A stretch of 64,000 nucleotides of DNA. It comes from an uncultured Caldimonas sp. (GTDB taxonomy: Bacteria > Pseudomonadota > Gammaproteobacteria > Burkholderiales > Burkholderiaceae). Below the pieces are notes generated by a model. The model searched no databases, was not told the origin of the DNA, and saw only the letters and a list, made by a program, of their open reading frames with translations. The stretch is from the NCBI RefSeq assembly GCF_946480305.1, contig NZ_CAMLJQ010000005.1, positions 124,001-188,000 on the forward strand, in the 5' to 3' direction. This document shows positions 53,692 through 63,266 of the stretch, in pieces. The translations under genes were made by a program, and so were the position numbers. The stretch's first letter is position 1. Each line of letters opens with the position of its first letter.

Positions 53692-54840
53692 ATGACATCC
53701 CCCACGCATTGCCTTCGTTCGCGCCGCCGCTTGCTCAAGGCAGCAGGTGCCGCCACTGCCGGGCTGGCAGCACCGGCCTGGGTGCGGGCCCAATCCGACG
53801 CTTTGCTGATCGGGCAGACCGCCGCACTGAGCGGCCCGCTGGCCTATCCCTTCGTCGAAATGAACAAGGGCATCAAGGCCGCCTTCGATGAAGTCAATGA
53901 ACGCGGTGGCGTGGAGGGGCGCCGCCTCGAGCTGCGCAGCCTCGACGACGGCGGCAGCCCGCAGAAGGCCACGGAGAACGCCAAGCAACTGGTGGGCGCC
54001 GACAACGTCTTCACGTTCTTCGCCTGCGGCGGCACGACGAGCGTGCTCGGCATGCTGCCGGTGGCGATGCAGGCCAAGGTGCCGTTGATCGCGCCATCGA
54101 CCGGCAGCGACGCGCTGCGGCCCTTCAACCCGCTGGTGATCCATGCACGGGCGAGCTACGCCACCGAGATCGCGAAGATCGTGCAGCACCTTGGCACGAC
54201 CGGGCAGACGAAATGCGCGGTCGCCTACTCCGACAACCCCTTCGGCAAAGCCACTCTCGCGGCCTTCGAGGCTGCCGCGAAGCAGCACAAGAACACCGAT
54301 TGGAAGGCCTTCCTGCTCGGCGAATCGGCCGACGACATCCCCAAGCTGGTCGACGAGATCGCCGCATGGCAGCCGAATTCGCTGACCTCGCTTGCCGTGG
54401 GTGCGAACGGCGTGCCCTTCTACCGTGCATTGCGGCCACGGGTCGCGGGCGCGGCGCCGTTCTCGATTTCGTTCCTGGGCACCAAGCCGCTGCTCGATGC
54501 ACTGGGCGACGCCGCCAAGGGGATCGCGGTGGCGCAGGTCGTGCCCAACCCGGACAGCGTCGTCATCCCCGTCGTGAAGGCCTACCAGGCGGCCATGAAG
54601 AAGTCCGGCTTCGCAGGCACCGGCTATTCGTCGCTGGAGGGCTACGTGAGCGCCCGACTGCTGATCGAAGGTTTGCGACGTGCAGGACGCAACGCCTCCC
54701 GGGAGCGCTTCGTCGGCGCCTTCCACACCATGCGGCCTTACGACATGGGAGGCTTCGAACTGAACTACGGCCCCAAGGACCACGATGGATCGAGCTTCGT
54801 GGAACTGACCTACTACAACGGCGAGCGCTTCCGGCGCTGA
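53692..54840 (+). CDS. Branched-chain-type ABC substrate-binding protein, Tat signal, no transporter partners
   Basis: 382 residues. A twin-arginine-like signal (SRRRLLKAAGAATAGLAAPA, cleavage near VRA) followed by a Peripla_BP_6/Leu-Ile-Val-binding fold: LIGQTAALSGPLAYP, FNEVNERGG-like KAAFDEVNERGG and the closing segments. No permease or ATPase genes are adjacent, so it is a solo receptor that may feed a transporter elsewhere or act as a sensor. GGAG precedes the ATG at 53692. Confidence 0.88.
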   Translation: MTSPTHCLRSRRRLLKAAGAATAGLAAPAWVRAQSDALLIGQTAALSGPLAYPFVEMNKGIKAAFDEVNERGGVEGRRLELRSLDDGGSPQKATENAKQLVGADNVFTFFACGGTTSVLGMLPVAMQAKVPLIAPSTGSDALRPFNPLVIHARASYATEIAKIVQHLGTTGQTKCAVAYSDNPFGKATLAAFEAAAKQHKNTDWKAFLLGESADDIPKLVDEIAAWQPNSLTSLAVGANGVPFYRALRPRVAGAAPFSISFLGTKPLLDALGDAAKGIAVAQVVPNPDSVVIPVVKAYQAAMKKSGFAGTGYSSLEGYVSARLLIEGLRRAGRNASRERFVGAFHTMRPYDMGGFELNYGPKDHDGSSFVELTYYNGERFRR

Positions 54841-54859
54841 GAGTCGGCAGCGATGACAA

Positions 54860-54879
54860 AAGGGGCCCGCGGGCCCCTT
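54860..54879. terminator. Bidirectional terminator
   Basis: AAGGGGCCC-GC-GGGCCCCTT palindrome between the convergent binding-protein and S49 peptidase genes. On the minus strand it is followed by TTTT-like bases. It probably ends transcripts from both sides. Confidence 0.65.
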
Positions 54880-54902
54880 GCGTTCGGTTCAGCGGCGGCC
54901 GC

Positions 54903-55901
54903 TCAGCGCAGTGTCCCCATGCTGCGGACCGCCCGCACGGCACCTTCGCCGATCGACGCGCCGAGCTGCTTGGCCAGTCGCTCCGCGACGTTCTCGCGCG
55001 GCGTGTAGTCGATCACTTCCTCTGCCTTCACCACCTCGCGCGCCACGTAGTCGAGCGTGCCGAAGTGGTCGACCAGGCCAAGCTGCACCGCCTGCTCACC
55101 GTTCCAGAACAGGCCGGAGAACATTTCCGGTGTTTCCTTCAGACGGCCCTCGCGGCCTTGCTTCACCACGGCGATGAACTGCTGGTGGATCTGGTCGAGC
55201 ATGGCCTGCGCATAGGCCTTCTCCTGCTCCGACTGGGGCGAGAACGGGTCGAGGAAGCCCTTGTGCTCGCCGGCCGTGAGCAGGCGGCGCTCGATGCCCA
55301 GCCTGTCCATCAGCTCGGTGAAGCCGAAGCTGTCCATCAGCACACCGATCGAGCCGACGATCGAAGCCTTGTCGACGTAGATCTCGTCAGCCGCCACGGC
55401 GATGTAATAGGCACCCGACGCGCACACTTCTTCGACGACCGCATACACCTTCTTGCGGTGCAAGGCCTTCAGGCGGCGGATCTCCTCGTTGATGATGCCG
55501 GCCTGCACCGGGCTGCCACCGGGCGAGTTGATGCGCAGCACCACGGCACGCGAGCCGGGATCCTCGAATGCATTGCGCAACGCGGACAGCAGGTTCTCGG
55601 CACTGGCCTCGGCGTCTAGCGCGATCTCGCCGCGCACTTCGATCAACGCGGTGTGCGGGCCGGCCGGCGCGGTGCTCGCCGCCCCCTGGGCGAGCAACAT
55701 CACGACGAAGGCGATACCGAGCAGCAACCACGAGAAGCGGAAGAAGAGGCGCCAGCGGCGCTCACGCTTGCGGTCGTCGAGATAGGCCTTTGCCAGTTGC
55801 GCGACCAGCGCCGTGTCGGAGGCAGGAGCCGGGGCCGCTGCCACAGCCGCGGCGGGCTCAGCCGTGGGGCCCGAGTAGGAACCGGGATCGATGGAACTCA
55901 T
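54903..55901 (-). CDS. SppA-like S49 family signal peptide peptidase
   Basis: 332 residues with an N-terminal cytoplasmic segment, one transmembrane helix (about 52-72) and a single S49 domain. The likely catalytic pair is Ser162 (CASGAYYIA) and Lys214 (GEHKGF). INSPGGSPVQAG is the oxyanion-region motif. Degrades cleaved signal peptides or membrane stubs at the periplasmic face. Shorter than the double-domain E. coli SppA, as usual for this single-domain type. Confidence 0.9.
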   Translation of the reverse strand: MSSIDPGSYSGPTAEPAAAVAAAPAPASDTALVAQLAKAYLDDRKRERRWRLFFRFSWLLLGIAFVVMLLAQGAASTAPAGPHTALIEVRGEIALDAEASAENLLSALRNAFEDPGSRAVVLRINSPGGSPVQAGIINEEIRRLKALHRKKVYAVVEEVCASGAYYIAVAADEIYVDKASIVGSIGVLMDSFGFTELMDRLGIERRLLTAGEHKGFLDPFSPQSEQEKAYAQAMLDQIHQQFIAVVKQGREGRLKETPEMFSGLFWNGEQAVQLGLVDHFGTLDYVAREVVKAEEVIDYTPRENVAERLAKQLGASIGEGAVRAVRSMGTLR

Positions 55902-55958
55902 GGTGTGTCCGGAGAATGGTCGAAGGCTGCGATGACCGCGAGCAGGCGCAATGCCTGT

Positions 55959-56339
55959 TCACTCGGGGAAGACGGGTTGGACGTCGTCGGAAGGATACCA
56001 ATAGACCTTGCCGCCCCGCTCTTCGACCCTGAGCGGCACGAGCTTGCCGCCCGTGCACGGGCCGCCGACGCAATGGCCGTTGCGCGGGTCGTACACGGCA
56101 CCATGGATCGAGCAGATGATCCATTCCCGGCTGTCGTCGAGGAACTCGCCCGGTTGCCAGTCCATCTCGGCCGGCACATGGGCGCAGCGGTTGACGTAGG
56201 CCACGGGCTCGCCGTCGAAGCGCAAGGCAAAGGCGCGGACGCTGTCGTGCCACAGCAGCACGTCGAACACGACCGCGCGGCCGCGCTCTTCCAGCTCGGT
56301 GCTCGCGCAGACTTCCACGCCGGTGGTTGCTTCGCTCAT
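55959..56339 (-). CDS. Rieske [2Fe-2S] ferredoxin-like protein
   Basis: 126 residues. The Rieske ligands are complete: CAH and CSIH (C-x-H ... C-x2-H). The domain resembles Rieske ferredoxins next to oxidoreductases, but no oxygenase is adjacent. The gene overlaps the HAD phosphatase start by ATGA. An electron-transfer role is inferred. An upstream in-frame extension overlapping the HAD gene was discarded. Confidence 0.88.
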   Translation of the reverse strand: MSEATTGVEVCASTELEERGRAVVFDVLLWHDSVRAFALRFDGEPVAYVNRCAHVPAEMDWQPGEFLDDSREWIICSIHGAVYDPRNGHCVGGPCTGGKLVPLRVEERGGKVYWYPSDDVQPVFPE

Positions 56340-57001
56340 GCGTGTTCTCCCAGCCAGCGATGCAGTTCGGCCACCGAATGCACCACAGTGCGCGGCTCGT
56401 AATCGTGGAATGCCGCAGGCTCGTGGGCGCCGTAGCTCACCGCGACACTCGCCGTGCCGGCGTTCACCGCCAGTTGGAGATCGTGCGTGGTGTCTCCCAC
56501 CATCAGGGTGCGCTCGGGGTCCGTGCCGAACTCGGCCATCAGTTCTTGCAGCATCAGCGGGTGCGGCTTGGGCCGGGTTTCGTCGGCCGTGCGTGTGCCA
56601 TCGAACATGCCGCGCAGCTGCACGGTGCCCAGTGCCTCGTCCAGGCCACGGCGCGACTTGCCGGTGGCCACGCCCAGCCAGTGGTGTCGGCTTTTCAATG
56701 CATGCAGCATCGGCAGCACGCCGTCGAACAAGGTCAATTCGTGCTGCCTGGCGAAGTAGTGGTGGCGGTAACGCAGGCCCAGCTCGGGGTAGCGGTCGGC
56801 CGGCAGCCCGGGCACCGCATGCGCGAGCGCCTCCTGCAAGCCCATGCCGATCACGTAGGCGGCGTCCCGGTCGCTCGGGACCGGCACCCGCAGGTCGACA
56901 CAGGCGGCCTGGATGCACTTGACGATCAGCGCGGTGGAATCAAAAAGGGTGCCGTCCCAGTCGAAGACGACCAGGTCGAACTGTCGGGGTCTGGTTTTCA
57001 T
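56336..57001 (-). CDS. HAD family hydrolase (phosphoglycolate phosphatase-like)
   Basis: 221 residues. HAD motifs: DWDGTLFDS (nucleophile aspartate), GVATGKSRRG, KPHPLML and MVGDTTHDLQLA. Sequence and size suit a Gph-like phosphatase. The ATG at 57001 overlaps the rluC stop (ATGA). The rluC-HAD-Rieske-S49 gene order is common in Burkholderiales. Confidence 0.9.
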   Translation of the reverse strand: MKTRPRQFDLVVFDWDGTLFDSTALIVKCIQAACVDLRVPVPSDRDAAYVIGMGLQEALAHAVPGLPADRYPELGLRYRHHYFARQHELTLFDGVLPMLHALKSRHHWLGVATGKSRRGLDEALGTVQLRGMFDGTRTADETRPKPHPLMLQELMAEFGTDPERTLMVGDTTHDLQLAVNAGTASVAVSYGAHEPAAFHDYEPRTVVHSVAELHRWLGEHA

Positions 57002-58056
57002 AAGTGCTTGAGCAATTCGGCGCATTCCGCCGGCAAGGGCGCTTCGAGCTCGACGCTCTCGCCGGTGGCCGGATGATCGAACCGCAGCCTGCGAGCGTGC
57101 AGGAACATACGGCCGAAACGGTGGCCTGCCACCGCCTCCCCTCTTGCAAATGCCTTGTTCAGCGAGAAATCACCGTATTTCGGGTCGCCGACGATAGGAT
57201 GCCCCTCGTGCGAAAGATGCACGCGGATCTGGTGCGTGCGGCCCGTCTTGATCGTCACGTCCAGCAAGGTGTAAGGGCCGTGGCTCGACGCCACCTTCAC
57301 CAGCGTGATGGAGCGTCGGCCGTCTTCCGCGGTCGGCGACACCGCGCGCACGCGGCGTTCGCCTTCGGCGTCGAGGTACTTGTGCAGCGCCACATCGATC
57401 ACCTTCTTGTTCGGCGGCCATGCACCGATGACCAGCGCCGCGTAGGTCTTGCCGGTTTCGCGCTGGCGGAACTGATCCTGCAAGGCCGTCAAAGCGCTGC
57501 GCTTCTTGGCCAACAGCAGAATGCCGGAGGTTTCCTTGTCGAGCCGGTGCACGAGTTCCAGGAATCGGGCCTGCGGCCGGGCGCGCCGGAGCTGCTCGAT
57601 CACGCCGAAGCTCACCCCGCTGCCTCCGTGCACGGCCACGCCGGCCGGTTTGTCCACCGCAAGCACGTGCTCGTCTTCGAACAGGATCGGGAATTCACGG
57701 GCCGGCGCGGGGGGTGTCGAAGGTTTTTCCGGCAGCCGCAACGGCGGCAAGCGCACCTCGTCGCCGAGTTCGAGGCGCGTGTCGGCCGCGGCCCGACCCT
57801 TGTTCACCCGCACCTCGCCGCTGCGCACGATGCGGTAAACGTGCGTCTTCGGCACTCCCTTGAGCACTTTCAACAGAAAGTTGTCGAGCCGCTGCCCCGC
57901 CGACGCTTCATCGATCGAGAGCCGCTGCACGGCGGCAAGAGACGAAGCATGCGCCAACTTTCCCTTCGGCTCCACGGCAATGGCGCCGCCGGGGCGCGCG
58001 GTTTCACGCGGTTCCACTTGCGTAGGCCGTTTCGTGCCTATAATCCGTTGCACCAC
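56998..58056 (-). CDS. rluC: 23S rRNA pseudouridine synthase RluC
   Basis: 352 residues. An S4 RNA-binding domain (about 45-105, AGQRLDNFLLKVLKG) and the pseudouridine synthase catalytic domain with HRLDKETSGILLLAKK (catalytic aspartate). Modifies uridines of 23S rRNA (family members act at 955, 2504 and 2580). The first ~40 residues are low-complexity, and the GTG start at 58056 has no ribosome site, so the true start could be later. Divergent from rne, as in E. coli. Confidence 0.92.
   Translation of the reverse strand: MVQRIIGTKRPTQVEPRETARPGGAIAVEPKGKLAHASSLAAVQRLSIDEASAGQRLDNFLLKVLKGVPKTHVYRIVRSGEVRVNKGRAAADTRLELGDEVRLPPLRLPEKPSTPPAPAREFPILFEDEHVLAVDKPAGVAVHGGSGVSFGVIEQLRRARPQARFLELVHRLDKETSGILLLAKKRSALTALQDQFRQRETGKTYAALVIGAWPPNKKVIDVALHKYLDAEGERRVRAVSPTAEDGRRSITLVKVASSHGPYTLLDVTIKTGRTHQIRVHLSHEGHPIVGDPKYGDFSLNKAFARGEAVAGHRFGRMFLHARRLRFDHPATGESVELEAPLPAECAELLKHL
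58018..58044 (+). promoter_or_regulatory. Candidate sigma-70 promoter for the rne leader
   Basis: TTGCGT (58018-58023) and a perfect TATAAT (58039-58044) on the plus strand, spaced 15 bp. The promoter overlaps the first codons of divergent rluC. Transcription starting near 58051 would give a ~700-nt 5' leader for rne. The spacing is short, so confidence is limited. Confidence 0.5.
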
Positions 58057-58747
58057 GTTTGCGTTGTAAGTGTTTGATTTTCAAGAGTTTACCTGTCACG
58101 CCTCAGACCCTGTTCCGAGGAGTGACGGCAACACCGACACGCAAGGTGGGGGTTGGTCTTCTCGCCATCAATGGTTGTCAGGCGCGAAGAACCAGCCAAC
58201 GGTGATGCAACGCAGGCGCGCCGTGGCGGGCTGCTTCCCAAGGTGAAGCGGCGGCTGGGGTCAAGCTTGCGGCAGAGCAAACGTCGAAAGAACCATAGAA
58301 CAAGGTTTTCAGGCAACAGGCCGACCTTGCGAGGAGACAGCGGGCGCATCGAGCCGCTTATCCTGCACTGCCTCTTGCCCGCGTCCCATGACCTCCCCCC
58401 GGTTGTCGTTCCCCCACTCCCTGCGTTCCCTGGCGTTGCGCGCCCGTCCGGTCAAGCACCGCACGGCCGGCTGCGCGCCTGGGCGTGCCACGGCGCCCGG
58501 CGCCGCCGGCATGGCGCAGGGGCGTCGAACAGCCTGGGCCGCTCTTCGCATGAAGGGCGGGGTCTTGCGGACGCACGCGCCAACGCTGTCGCAATGATCC
58601 TTGCGCGATCACGTCAGTCCAGGGCGATTCCTTCCGGTTCCTCTTCGTTTCTCGTGCATCGGTGAGTCGCCCCTGGAGCTGCGGCTTCCATGGGCGGCAT
58701 GTTCGTGTGCCCGCGCTCCACAAGGGGTCGGGCACGAAGGAGTGCAC
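58057..58747 (+). other. Long 5' leader of rne
   Basis: 691 bp without a convincing gene. It includes a strong hairpin GTCACGCCTC / GAGGAGTGAC (58095-58126, nine of ten pairs, 12-nt loop) close to the presumed transcript start. E. coli rne has a long structured leader through which RNase E degrades its own mRNA. A similar autoregulation is likely here. Confidence 0.6.
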
Positions 58748-61696
58748 ATGAAACGCATGCTGATCAACGCGACGCAGCAGGAAGAACGGCGTCTTGCCAT
58801 CGTCGACGGCCAGAAGCTGCTCGACTTCGAAACCGAGATCGAAGGCCGCGAACAACGCAAGGGCAACATCTACAAGGCGGTCGTCACGCGCGTCGAGCCT
58901 TCGCTCGAAGCGTGCTTCGTCGACTACGGCGAAGACCGCCACGGCTTCCTGCCGTTCAAGGAAATCTCGCGCCAGTTCTTCAAGGAGGGCACGGACGTCC
59001 GCAACGCCAAGATCTCCGACGCGATCAAGGAGGGCCAGGAACTGCTGGTCCAGGTCGAGAAGGAAGAACGCGGCAACAAGGGCGCTGCGCTGACCACCTT
59101 CATCTCGCTGGCCGGCCGCTACCTGGTGCTGATGCCCAACAACCCGCGTGGCGGCGGTGTGTCGCGCCGCATCGAGGGTGAAGACCGCGAGGAGCTCAAA
59201 GACGCGCTCGACCAGCTGCAGTACCCGAAGGGCATGAGCCTGATCGCGCGCACGGCCGGCATCGGCCGCAGCGTCGCCGAGCTGCAGTGGGACCTGAACT
59301 ACATGCTGCAGCTCTGGACCGCCATCGAAGGCGCGTCGCAGGCCGGCAAGGGCGCCTTCCTGATCTACCAGGAATCGTCGCTCGTGATCCGCGCGATCCG
59401 CGACTACTTCACGTCGGACATCGGCGAGATCCTGATCGATACCGACGACATCTACGAGCAGGCGCGGCAGTTCATGCACCACGTGATGCCGGACAACGAG
59501 CATCGCGTGAAGCGCTACCGCGACGACGCACCGCTGTTCTCGCGCTTCCAGATCGAACACCAGATCGAATCGGCCTACTCGCGCACCGTGCAACTGCCCT
59601 CCGGCGGCGCGATCGTGATCGACCACACCGAGGCGCTGGTGTCGATCGACGTGAACTCCGCCCGTGCCACGCGCGGCGGCGACATCGAAGAGACGGCGAC
59701 CCGCACCAACCTCGAAGCGGCCGACGAGATCGCGCGCCAGATGCGCCTGCGCGACCTGGGCGGCCTGATCGTCGTGGACTTCATCGACATGGAGGAGTCC
59801 AAGAACCGCCGCGAGGTCGAGACCCGGCTGCGCGACGCGCTGCGCCAGGACCGCGCCCGCGTTCAGTTCAGCTCCATCAGCAAGTTCGGCCTGCTGGAAC
59901 TGAGCCGCCAGCGCCTGCGCCCGGCGCTGAGCGAGGGCTCGCACATCACCTGCCCGCGCTGCAACGGCACCGGCCACATCCGCGACACCGAATCCTCGGC
60001 ACTGCAGATCCTGCGCATGGTGCAGGAAGAGGCCATGAAGGAAAACACCGCCGCGGTGCACGTGCAGGTGCCCGTGGAGGTCACGTCCTTCCTGCTGAAC
60101 GAAAAGCGCACCGAGATCACGAAGATCGAGTTGAAGCAGCGCGTGACCGTGCTGCTGGTCCCGAACAAGCACCTCGAAACCCCGAACTACAAGCTCGAGC
60201 GCCTGCGCCACGACGATCCGCGCCTGGAGAACCTGCAGGCCAGCTACTCGATGATCGAGGAGCCGGACGACGAAGTGGGCATCACGCGCCGCGACAAGGG
60301 CGGCAAGGCCAAGCAGGAACCGGTGATCAAGGGCATCCTGCCGGATCAGCCCGCGCCGCAGGCTCCGCCCAAGCCGGCGCCGGAGCCCGTGGCCGCAGCA
60401 CCTGCGCCTACCCCGGCACCCGTGCCGGTGGCAGCAGCACCGGCCGGCGGCGGCTTCTTCGGCTGGCTGAAGAAGTTGCTGGTCGGCGAGCCCCAGCCCG
60501 CGCCGGCCCCGGTCGCGGCACCGGCTGCCGAGCCCGCTCCCGCTGCGAAGGAAGCGCAAGACAACCGCCGCCGCGAGGGCCGCGGCGAGCGAGGTGACCG
60601 CCGCGGAGGCCGCGACGGCAACCGCGAAGGTGGTCGCGAAGGCAACCGGGATGGCCGCCGCGACGGCCGCGACCGCAACCGCGACCAGCAGCGCGCCAAG
60701 CCGGCGGCCGACCAGGCGCCGGCAGGCACGGAGGCTCGCGCCGAAGCGCCGCGCAAGGAGCGCGAGCCCCGCGAAGCCGGTGCGCAAGAGCAGCGCCCGC
60801 CGCGCCACGAGGGCCGTCGAGGCCCACGTCCCGAGCGCGAAGCTGCCCCCGAGACCCTGGAAGCCCCTGCTGAAGTCGGCTTCGCGGACACCGTGCCCCA
60901 GGAAGGGGCTGCCGCCGAAGGTGCCGAGCCGCAGCGCGAGGGCCGTCGCCGTCGCCGCGGAGGCCGTGGCCGCCGCGAACGCGAAGGCATGGAGTCGAGC
61001 ACCGAGGTGAGCGCCGCCGAAGAGACCAACGAAGTGGCGCCGCCCTTGAGCGCAGTGAGCGTCACCGGTGAATCGGGTGTGTCCGGCGAGACGGGCGTCA
61101 CCGGCTATTCCGGTGTGACCGGCGAAACGGGCGTGACCGGCGACACCGGCATCACGGACCGCGCCATTGCTGGCACGGAAGGCGAAGCCGACGCTGCTCG
61201 CGAAGGTGAAGGCCGGCGCCGCGGACGGGGTCGCGACCGTTATCGCCGCGACCGGCGCGAGCGCGACGGCGAAGGCGAGGCCAACGCGGGTTTCGTGTCG
61301 GAAGCCGCGGTGATCGAAGGCGAGACGGGCGATCTCCCGCTCCCAGAGGCAGCGGCAGCGCCCGAGTACGCCGCCCCGCCGGCAGCAGCCCAGGCTCCGA
61401 AACACGAACCGGCGCCGCTGGCAGTCGCTGAGCCATTCATCCTGCCGTTGAATGAACTGCGCGAAGTGGCGACCACCGCCGGACTGGAGTGGATCAACTC
61501 CGACTCGGAAAAAGTGCGCGCCGCACAGGAGGCCATTGCGGCACAACCCGCACCCACCCGCGTCCCGCGCGAACCCAAGCCGGTCGTGACCGTGGACGAC
61601 GGCCCGCTCGTGCTGGTCGAGACCCGCAAGGATCTCGCGCAGTTCTCTCTGCCGCTCGACGCAGGCCGCGGCGACGCCTCGCGCCCGCAAGTCTGA
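58748..61696 (+). CDS. rne: Ribonuclease E
   Basis: 982 residues. The start [13 protein letters not shown] with AAGGAG six bases upstream is firm. N-terminal half: S1 domain (~36-125), DNase I-like catalytic domain and Zn-link Cys402/Cys405 (CPRC). After ~515 a long, disordered, charged tail contains an amphipathic segment FFGWLKKLL (570-578), possibly for membrane binding, Arg/Gly-rich RNA-binding stretches, and an unusual run of five VTGETG-like hexapeptides (772-801). Core enzyme of mRNA turnover and rRNA processing. Confidence 0.96.
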   Translation: MKRMLINATQQEERRLAIVDGQKLLDFETEIEGREQRKGNIYKAVVTRVEPSLEACFVDYGEDRHGFLPFKEISRQFFKEGTDVRNAKISDAIKEGQELLVQVEKEERGNKGAALTTFISLAGRYLVLMPNNPRGGGVSRRIEGEDREELKDALDQLQYPKGMSLIARTAGIGRSVAELQWDLNYMLQLWTAIEGASQAGKGAFLIYQESSLVIRAIRDYFTSDIGEILIDTDDIYEQARQFMHHVMPDNEHRVKRYRDDAPLFSRFQIEHQIESAYSRTVQLPSGGAIVIDHTEALVSIDVNSARATRGGDIEETATRTNLEAADEIARQMRLRDLGGLIVVDFIDMEESKNRREVETRLRDALRQDRARVQFSSISKFGLLELSRQRLRPALSEGSHITCPRCNGTGHIRDTESSALQILRMVQEEAMKENTAAVHVQVPVEVTSFLLNEKRTEITKIELKQRVTVLLVPNKHLETPNYKLERLRHDDPRLENLQASYSMIEEPDDEVGITRRDKGGKAKQEPVIKGILPDQPAPQAPPKPAPEPVAAAPAPTPAPVPVAAAPAGGGFFGWLKKLLVGEPQPAPAPVAAPAAEPAPAAKEAQDNRRREGRGERGDRRGGRDGNREGGREGNRDGRRDGRDRNRDQQRAKPAADQAPAGTEARAEAPRKEREPREAGAQEQRPPRHEGRRGPRPEREAAPETLEAPAEVGFADTVPQEGAAAEGAEPQREGRRRRRGGRGRREREGMESSTEVSAAEETNEVAPPLSAVSVTGESGVSGETGVTGYSGVTGETGVTGDTGITDRAIAGTEGEADAAREGEGRRRGRGRDRYRRDRRERDGEGEANAGFVSEAAVIEGETGDLPLPEAAAAPEYAAPPAAAQAPKHEPAPLAVAEPFILPLNELREVATTAGLEWINSDSEKVRAAQEAIAAQPAPTRVPREPKPVVTVDDGPLVLVETRKDLAQFSLPLDAGRGDASRPQV

Positions 61697-61740
61697 CGCG
61701 CCAGAGGGCTGGCCCGGCGGGCCGGCCGTAGGCATCCGTG

Positions 61741-61777
61741 AAAACGCCGCCTCAGGCTGGGCCTGAGGCGGCGTTTT
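61741..61777. terminator. Strong bidirectional intrinsic terminator after rne
   Basis: AACGCCGCCTCAGGC and GCCTGAGGCGGCGTT form a ~15-bp stem with A-run before and T-run (TTTTT) after, so it works on both strands. It separates rne from the convergent nagZ gene. Confidence 0.92.
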
Positions 61778-61803
61778 TCATTGGGGCCTCGCAGGCCGGC
61801 GAC

Positions 61804-62874
61804 TCAGGGCAAGCGCGCCAGCGCCTGCTGGTATGCAGGGTGCAACATCAGTTCGGCCCATGCCAGCGGTGCCGTCTGCGGAAGCAGATCGAGACGGCGG
61901 TTCTCGCTCGCTTCGCTGCGTTGCCAGTGCCCCTCGTCGAGCGCACGCTGTAAGCCGTCGAGCAGTTCGTCGACCGGGGCGCCACCGTTCAGCGACTGGT
62001 TGCACAGCAGCACCATGTCGCAGCCGGCGTTCAGGGCGGCCAGAGCAGCCTGCACGGGCGTGCCTGCCACCGTGGCTCCCTGCATGCTCAGATCGTCGCT
62101 GAAGATGGCCCCGGTAAAGCCCAGGCGGGTGCGCAGGATGTCTTGCAGCCACCGGCTGGAAAAACCGGCAGGGTGCCGGTCGATCTTGGGGTAGATCACA
62201 TGGGCGGGCATCACCGAGGCCAGCGAGGTGCTCAGCCATTCGTAAGGCCTGGCGTCGTCTTCGAGGATGGCCTTCAGCGAGCGCTTGTCGACGGGCACGT
62301 CGACGTGCGAATCGGCCGCCACATATCCATGACCGGGAAAGTGCTTGCCGCATGAAGCCATGCCAGCCAGCAGCAGCCCGTGCATCACGCTTTTGGCGAG
62401 CAGCGTGGCGACGCGCGCATCCCGGTGGAAGGCCCGATCGCCGATCACACCGCTCGGACCGTGGTCGAGGTCGAGCACTGGCGTGAAGCTGAGGTCCACG
62501 CCGCAGGAGCGCAGTTCGGACGCGAGCACATAGCCGCAGGCTGTTGCCGCGTCAGTGGCCGTCATGGCGTCGCGCATCCACAACTCGCCGAGCACTCGCA
62601 TCGGCGGCAGGTGCGTGAACCCGTCGGTGCGAAAGCGCTGGACCCGGCCGCCTTCATGGTCGACGCAGATCAGCACATCGGGACGGATCGCCTTGATCTC
62701 GGCCGTCAGCTCGGTGAGCTGCAAACGGCTTTCCCAGTTGCGCGCAAACAGGATCAGCCCCCCGGTGAGCGGGTGCTGAAGTCGGCGCCGATCGTCGGCG
62801 TCGAGCGTGGTGCCTGCGATGTCGAGCACCACCGGCGCGTGCGAGATGTCGTCGTTGCGGTTCATCGGATTCAT
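61804..62874 (-). CDS. nagZ: Beta-N-acetylhexosaminidase NagZ
   Basis: 356 residues, glycoside hydrolase family 3. KHFPGHG and the nucleophile aspartate in [10 protein letters not shown] are present. Removes GlcNAc from 1,6-anhydroMurNAc peptides in peptidoglycan recycling, in the cytoplasm. The start overlaps the acpS stop (ATGA). It is the last gene of pdxJ-acpS-nagZ. Confidence 0.95.
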   Translation of the reverse strand: MNPMNRNDDISHAPVVLDIAGTTLDADDRRRLQHPLTGGLILFARNWESRLQLTELTAEIKAIRPDVLICVDHEGGRVQRFRTDGFTHLPPMRVLGELWMRDAMTATDAATACGYVLASELRSCGVDLSFTPVLDLDHGPSGVIGDRAFHRDARVATLLAKSVMHGLLLAGMASCGKHFPGHGYVAADSHVDVPVDKRSLKAILEDDARPYEWLSTSLASVMPAHVIYPKIDRHPAGFSSRWLQDILRTRLGFTGAIFSDDLSMQGATVAGTPVQAALAALNAGCDMVLLCNQSLNGGAPVDELLDGLQRALDEGHWQRSEASENRRLDLLPQTAPLAWAELMLHPAYQQALARLP

Positions 62875-63266
62875 TCTTTCGTTTCGACCACGACGAAGCT
62901 CGCCGCGTATTCGGACTCATCGGTCACTGTCACGTGCGCGCGCAGCCCGCGCGCGTCGAACCAGGCGGCCAGTGGGCCGTGCAGGCGGATCTCGGGCTTG
63001 CCGCTCGGTGCCTTCACCACCTCGCAATCGCGCCAGGTCATCGGCATGCGCATGCCCAAGCCGATGGCCTTGGAAAATGCTTCCTTGGCAGAGAAGCGGG
63101 TGGCGAGGTAGGCAATGCCGCGCGCAGGCACCTTGGCGTAGCGGCTCCGAAACACCTCGATTTCATGCGGGCCGAGCACCTTTTCGGCAAACCGCTCGCC
63201 GCGCCGCTCCCACGTGGCGCGCATCCGGCGGATGTCGCAGATGTCCGTGCCGATGCCGTAGATCAT
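62871..63266 (-). CDS. acpS: Holo-[acyl-carrier-protein] synthase AcpS
   Basis: 131 residues. Starts [15 protein letters not shown]; the magnesium aspartate and the [11 protein letters not shown] motif are intact. Transfers 4'-phosphopantetheine to acyl carrier proteins, including probably the cluster ACP at 12842-13096. ATGA overlaps on both sides place it in the pdxJ-acpS-nagZ operon. Confidence 0.96.
   Translation of the reverse strand: MIYGIGTDICDIRRMRATWERRGERFAEKVLGPHEIEVFRSRYAKVPARGIAYLATRFSAKEAFSKAIGLGMRMPMTWRDCEVVKAPSGKPEIRLHGPLAAWFDARGLRAHVTVTDESEYAASFVVVETKE

Noticed and set aside
61061..61150. Repeat run in rne as a slipped-strand phase-variation switch
   Set aside because: Unit length is 18 bp, so changes in repeat number keep the frame and would not switch the gene off.
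58358..61735. Very long open frame antisense to rne, and similar long antisense frames opposite nirB, the sensor kinase and the urt genes
   Set aside because: High GC leaves few stops in the alternate frames; their translations are Arg/Ala/His-rich with no domains, while the sense genes are well conserved families.
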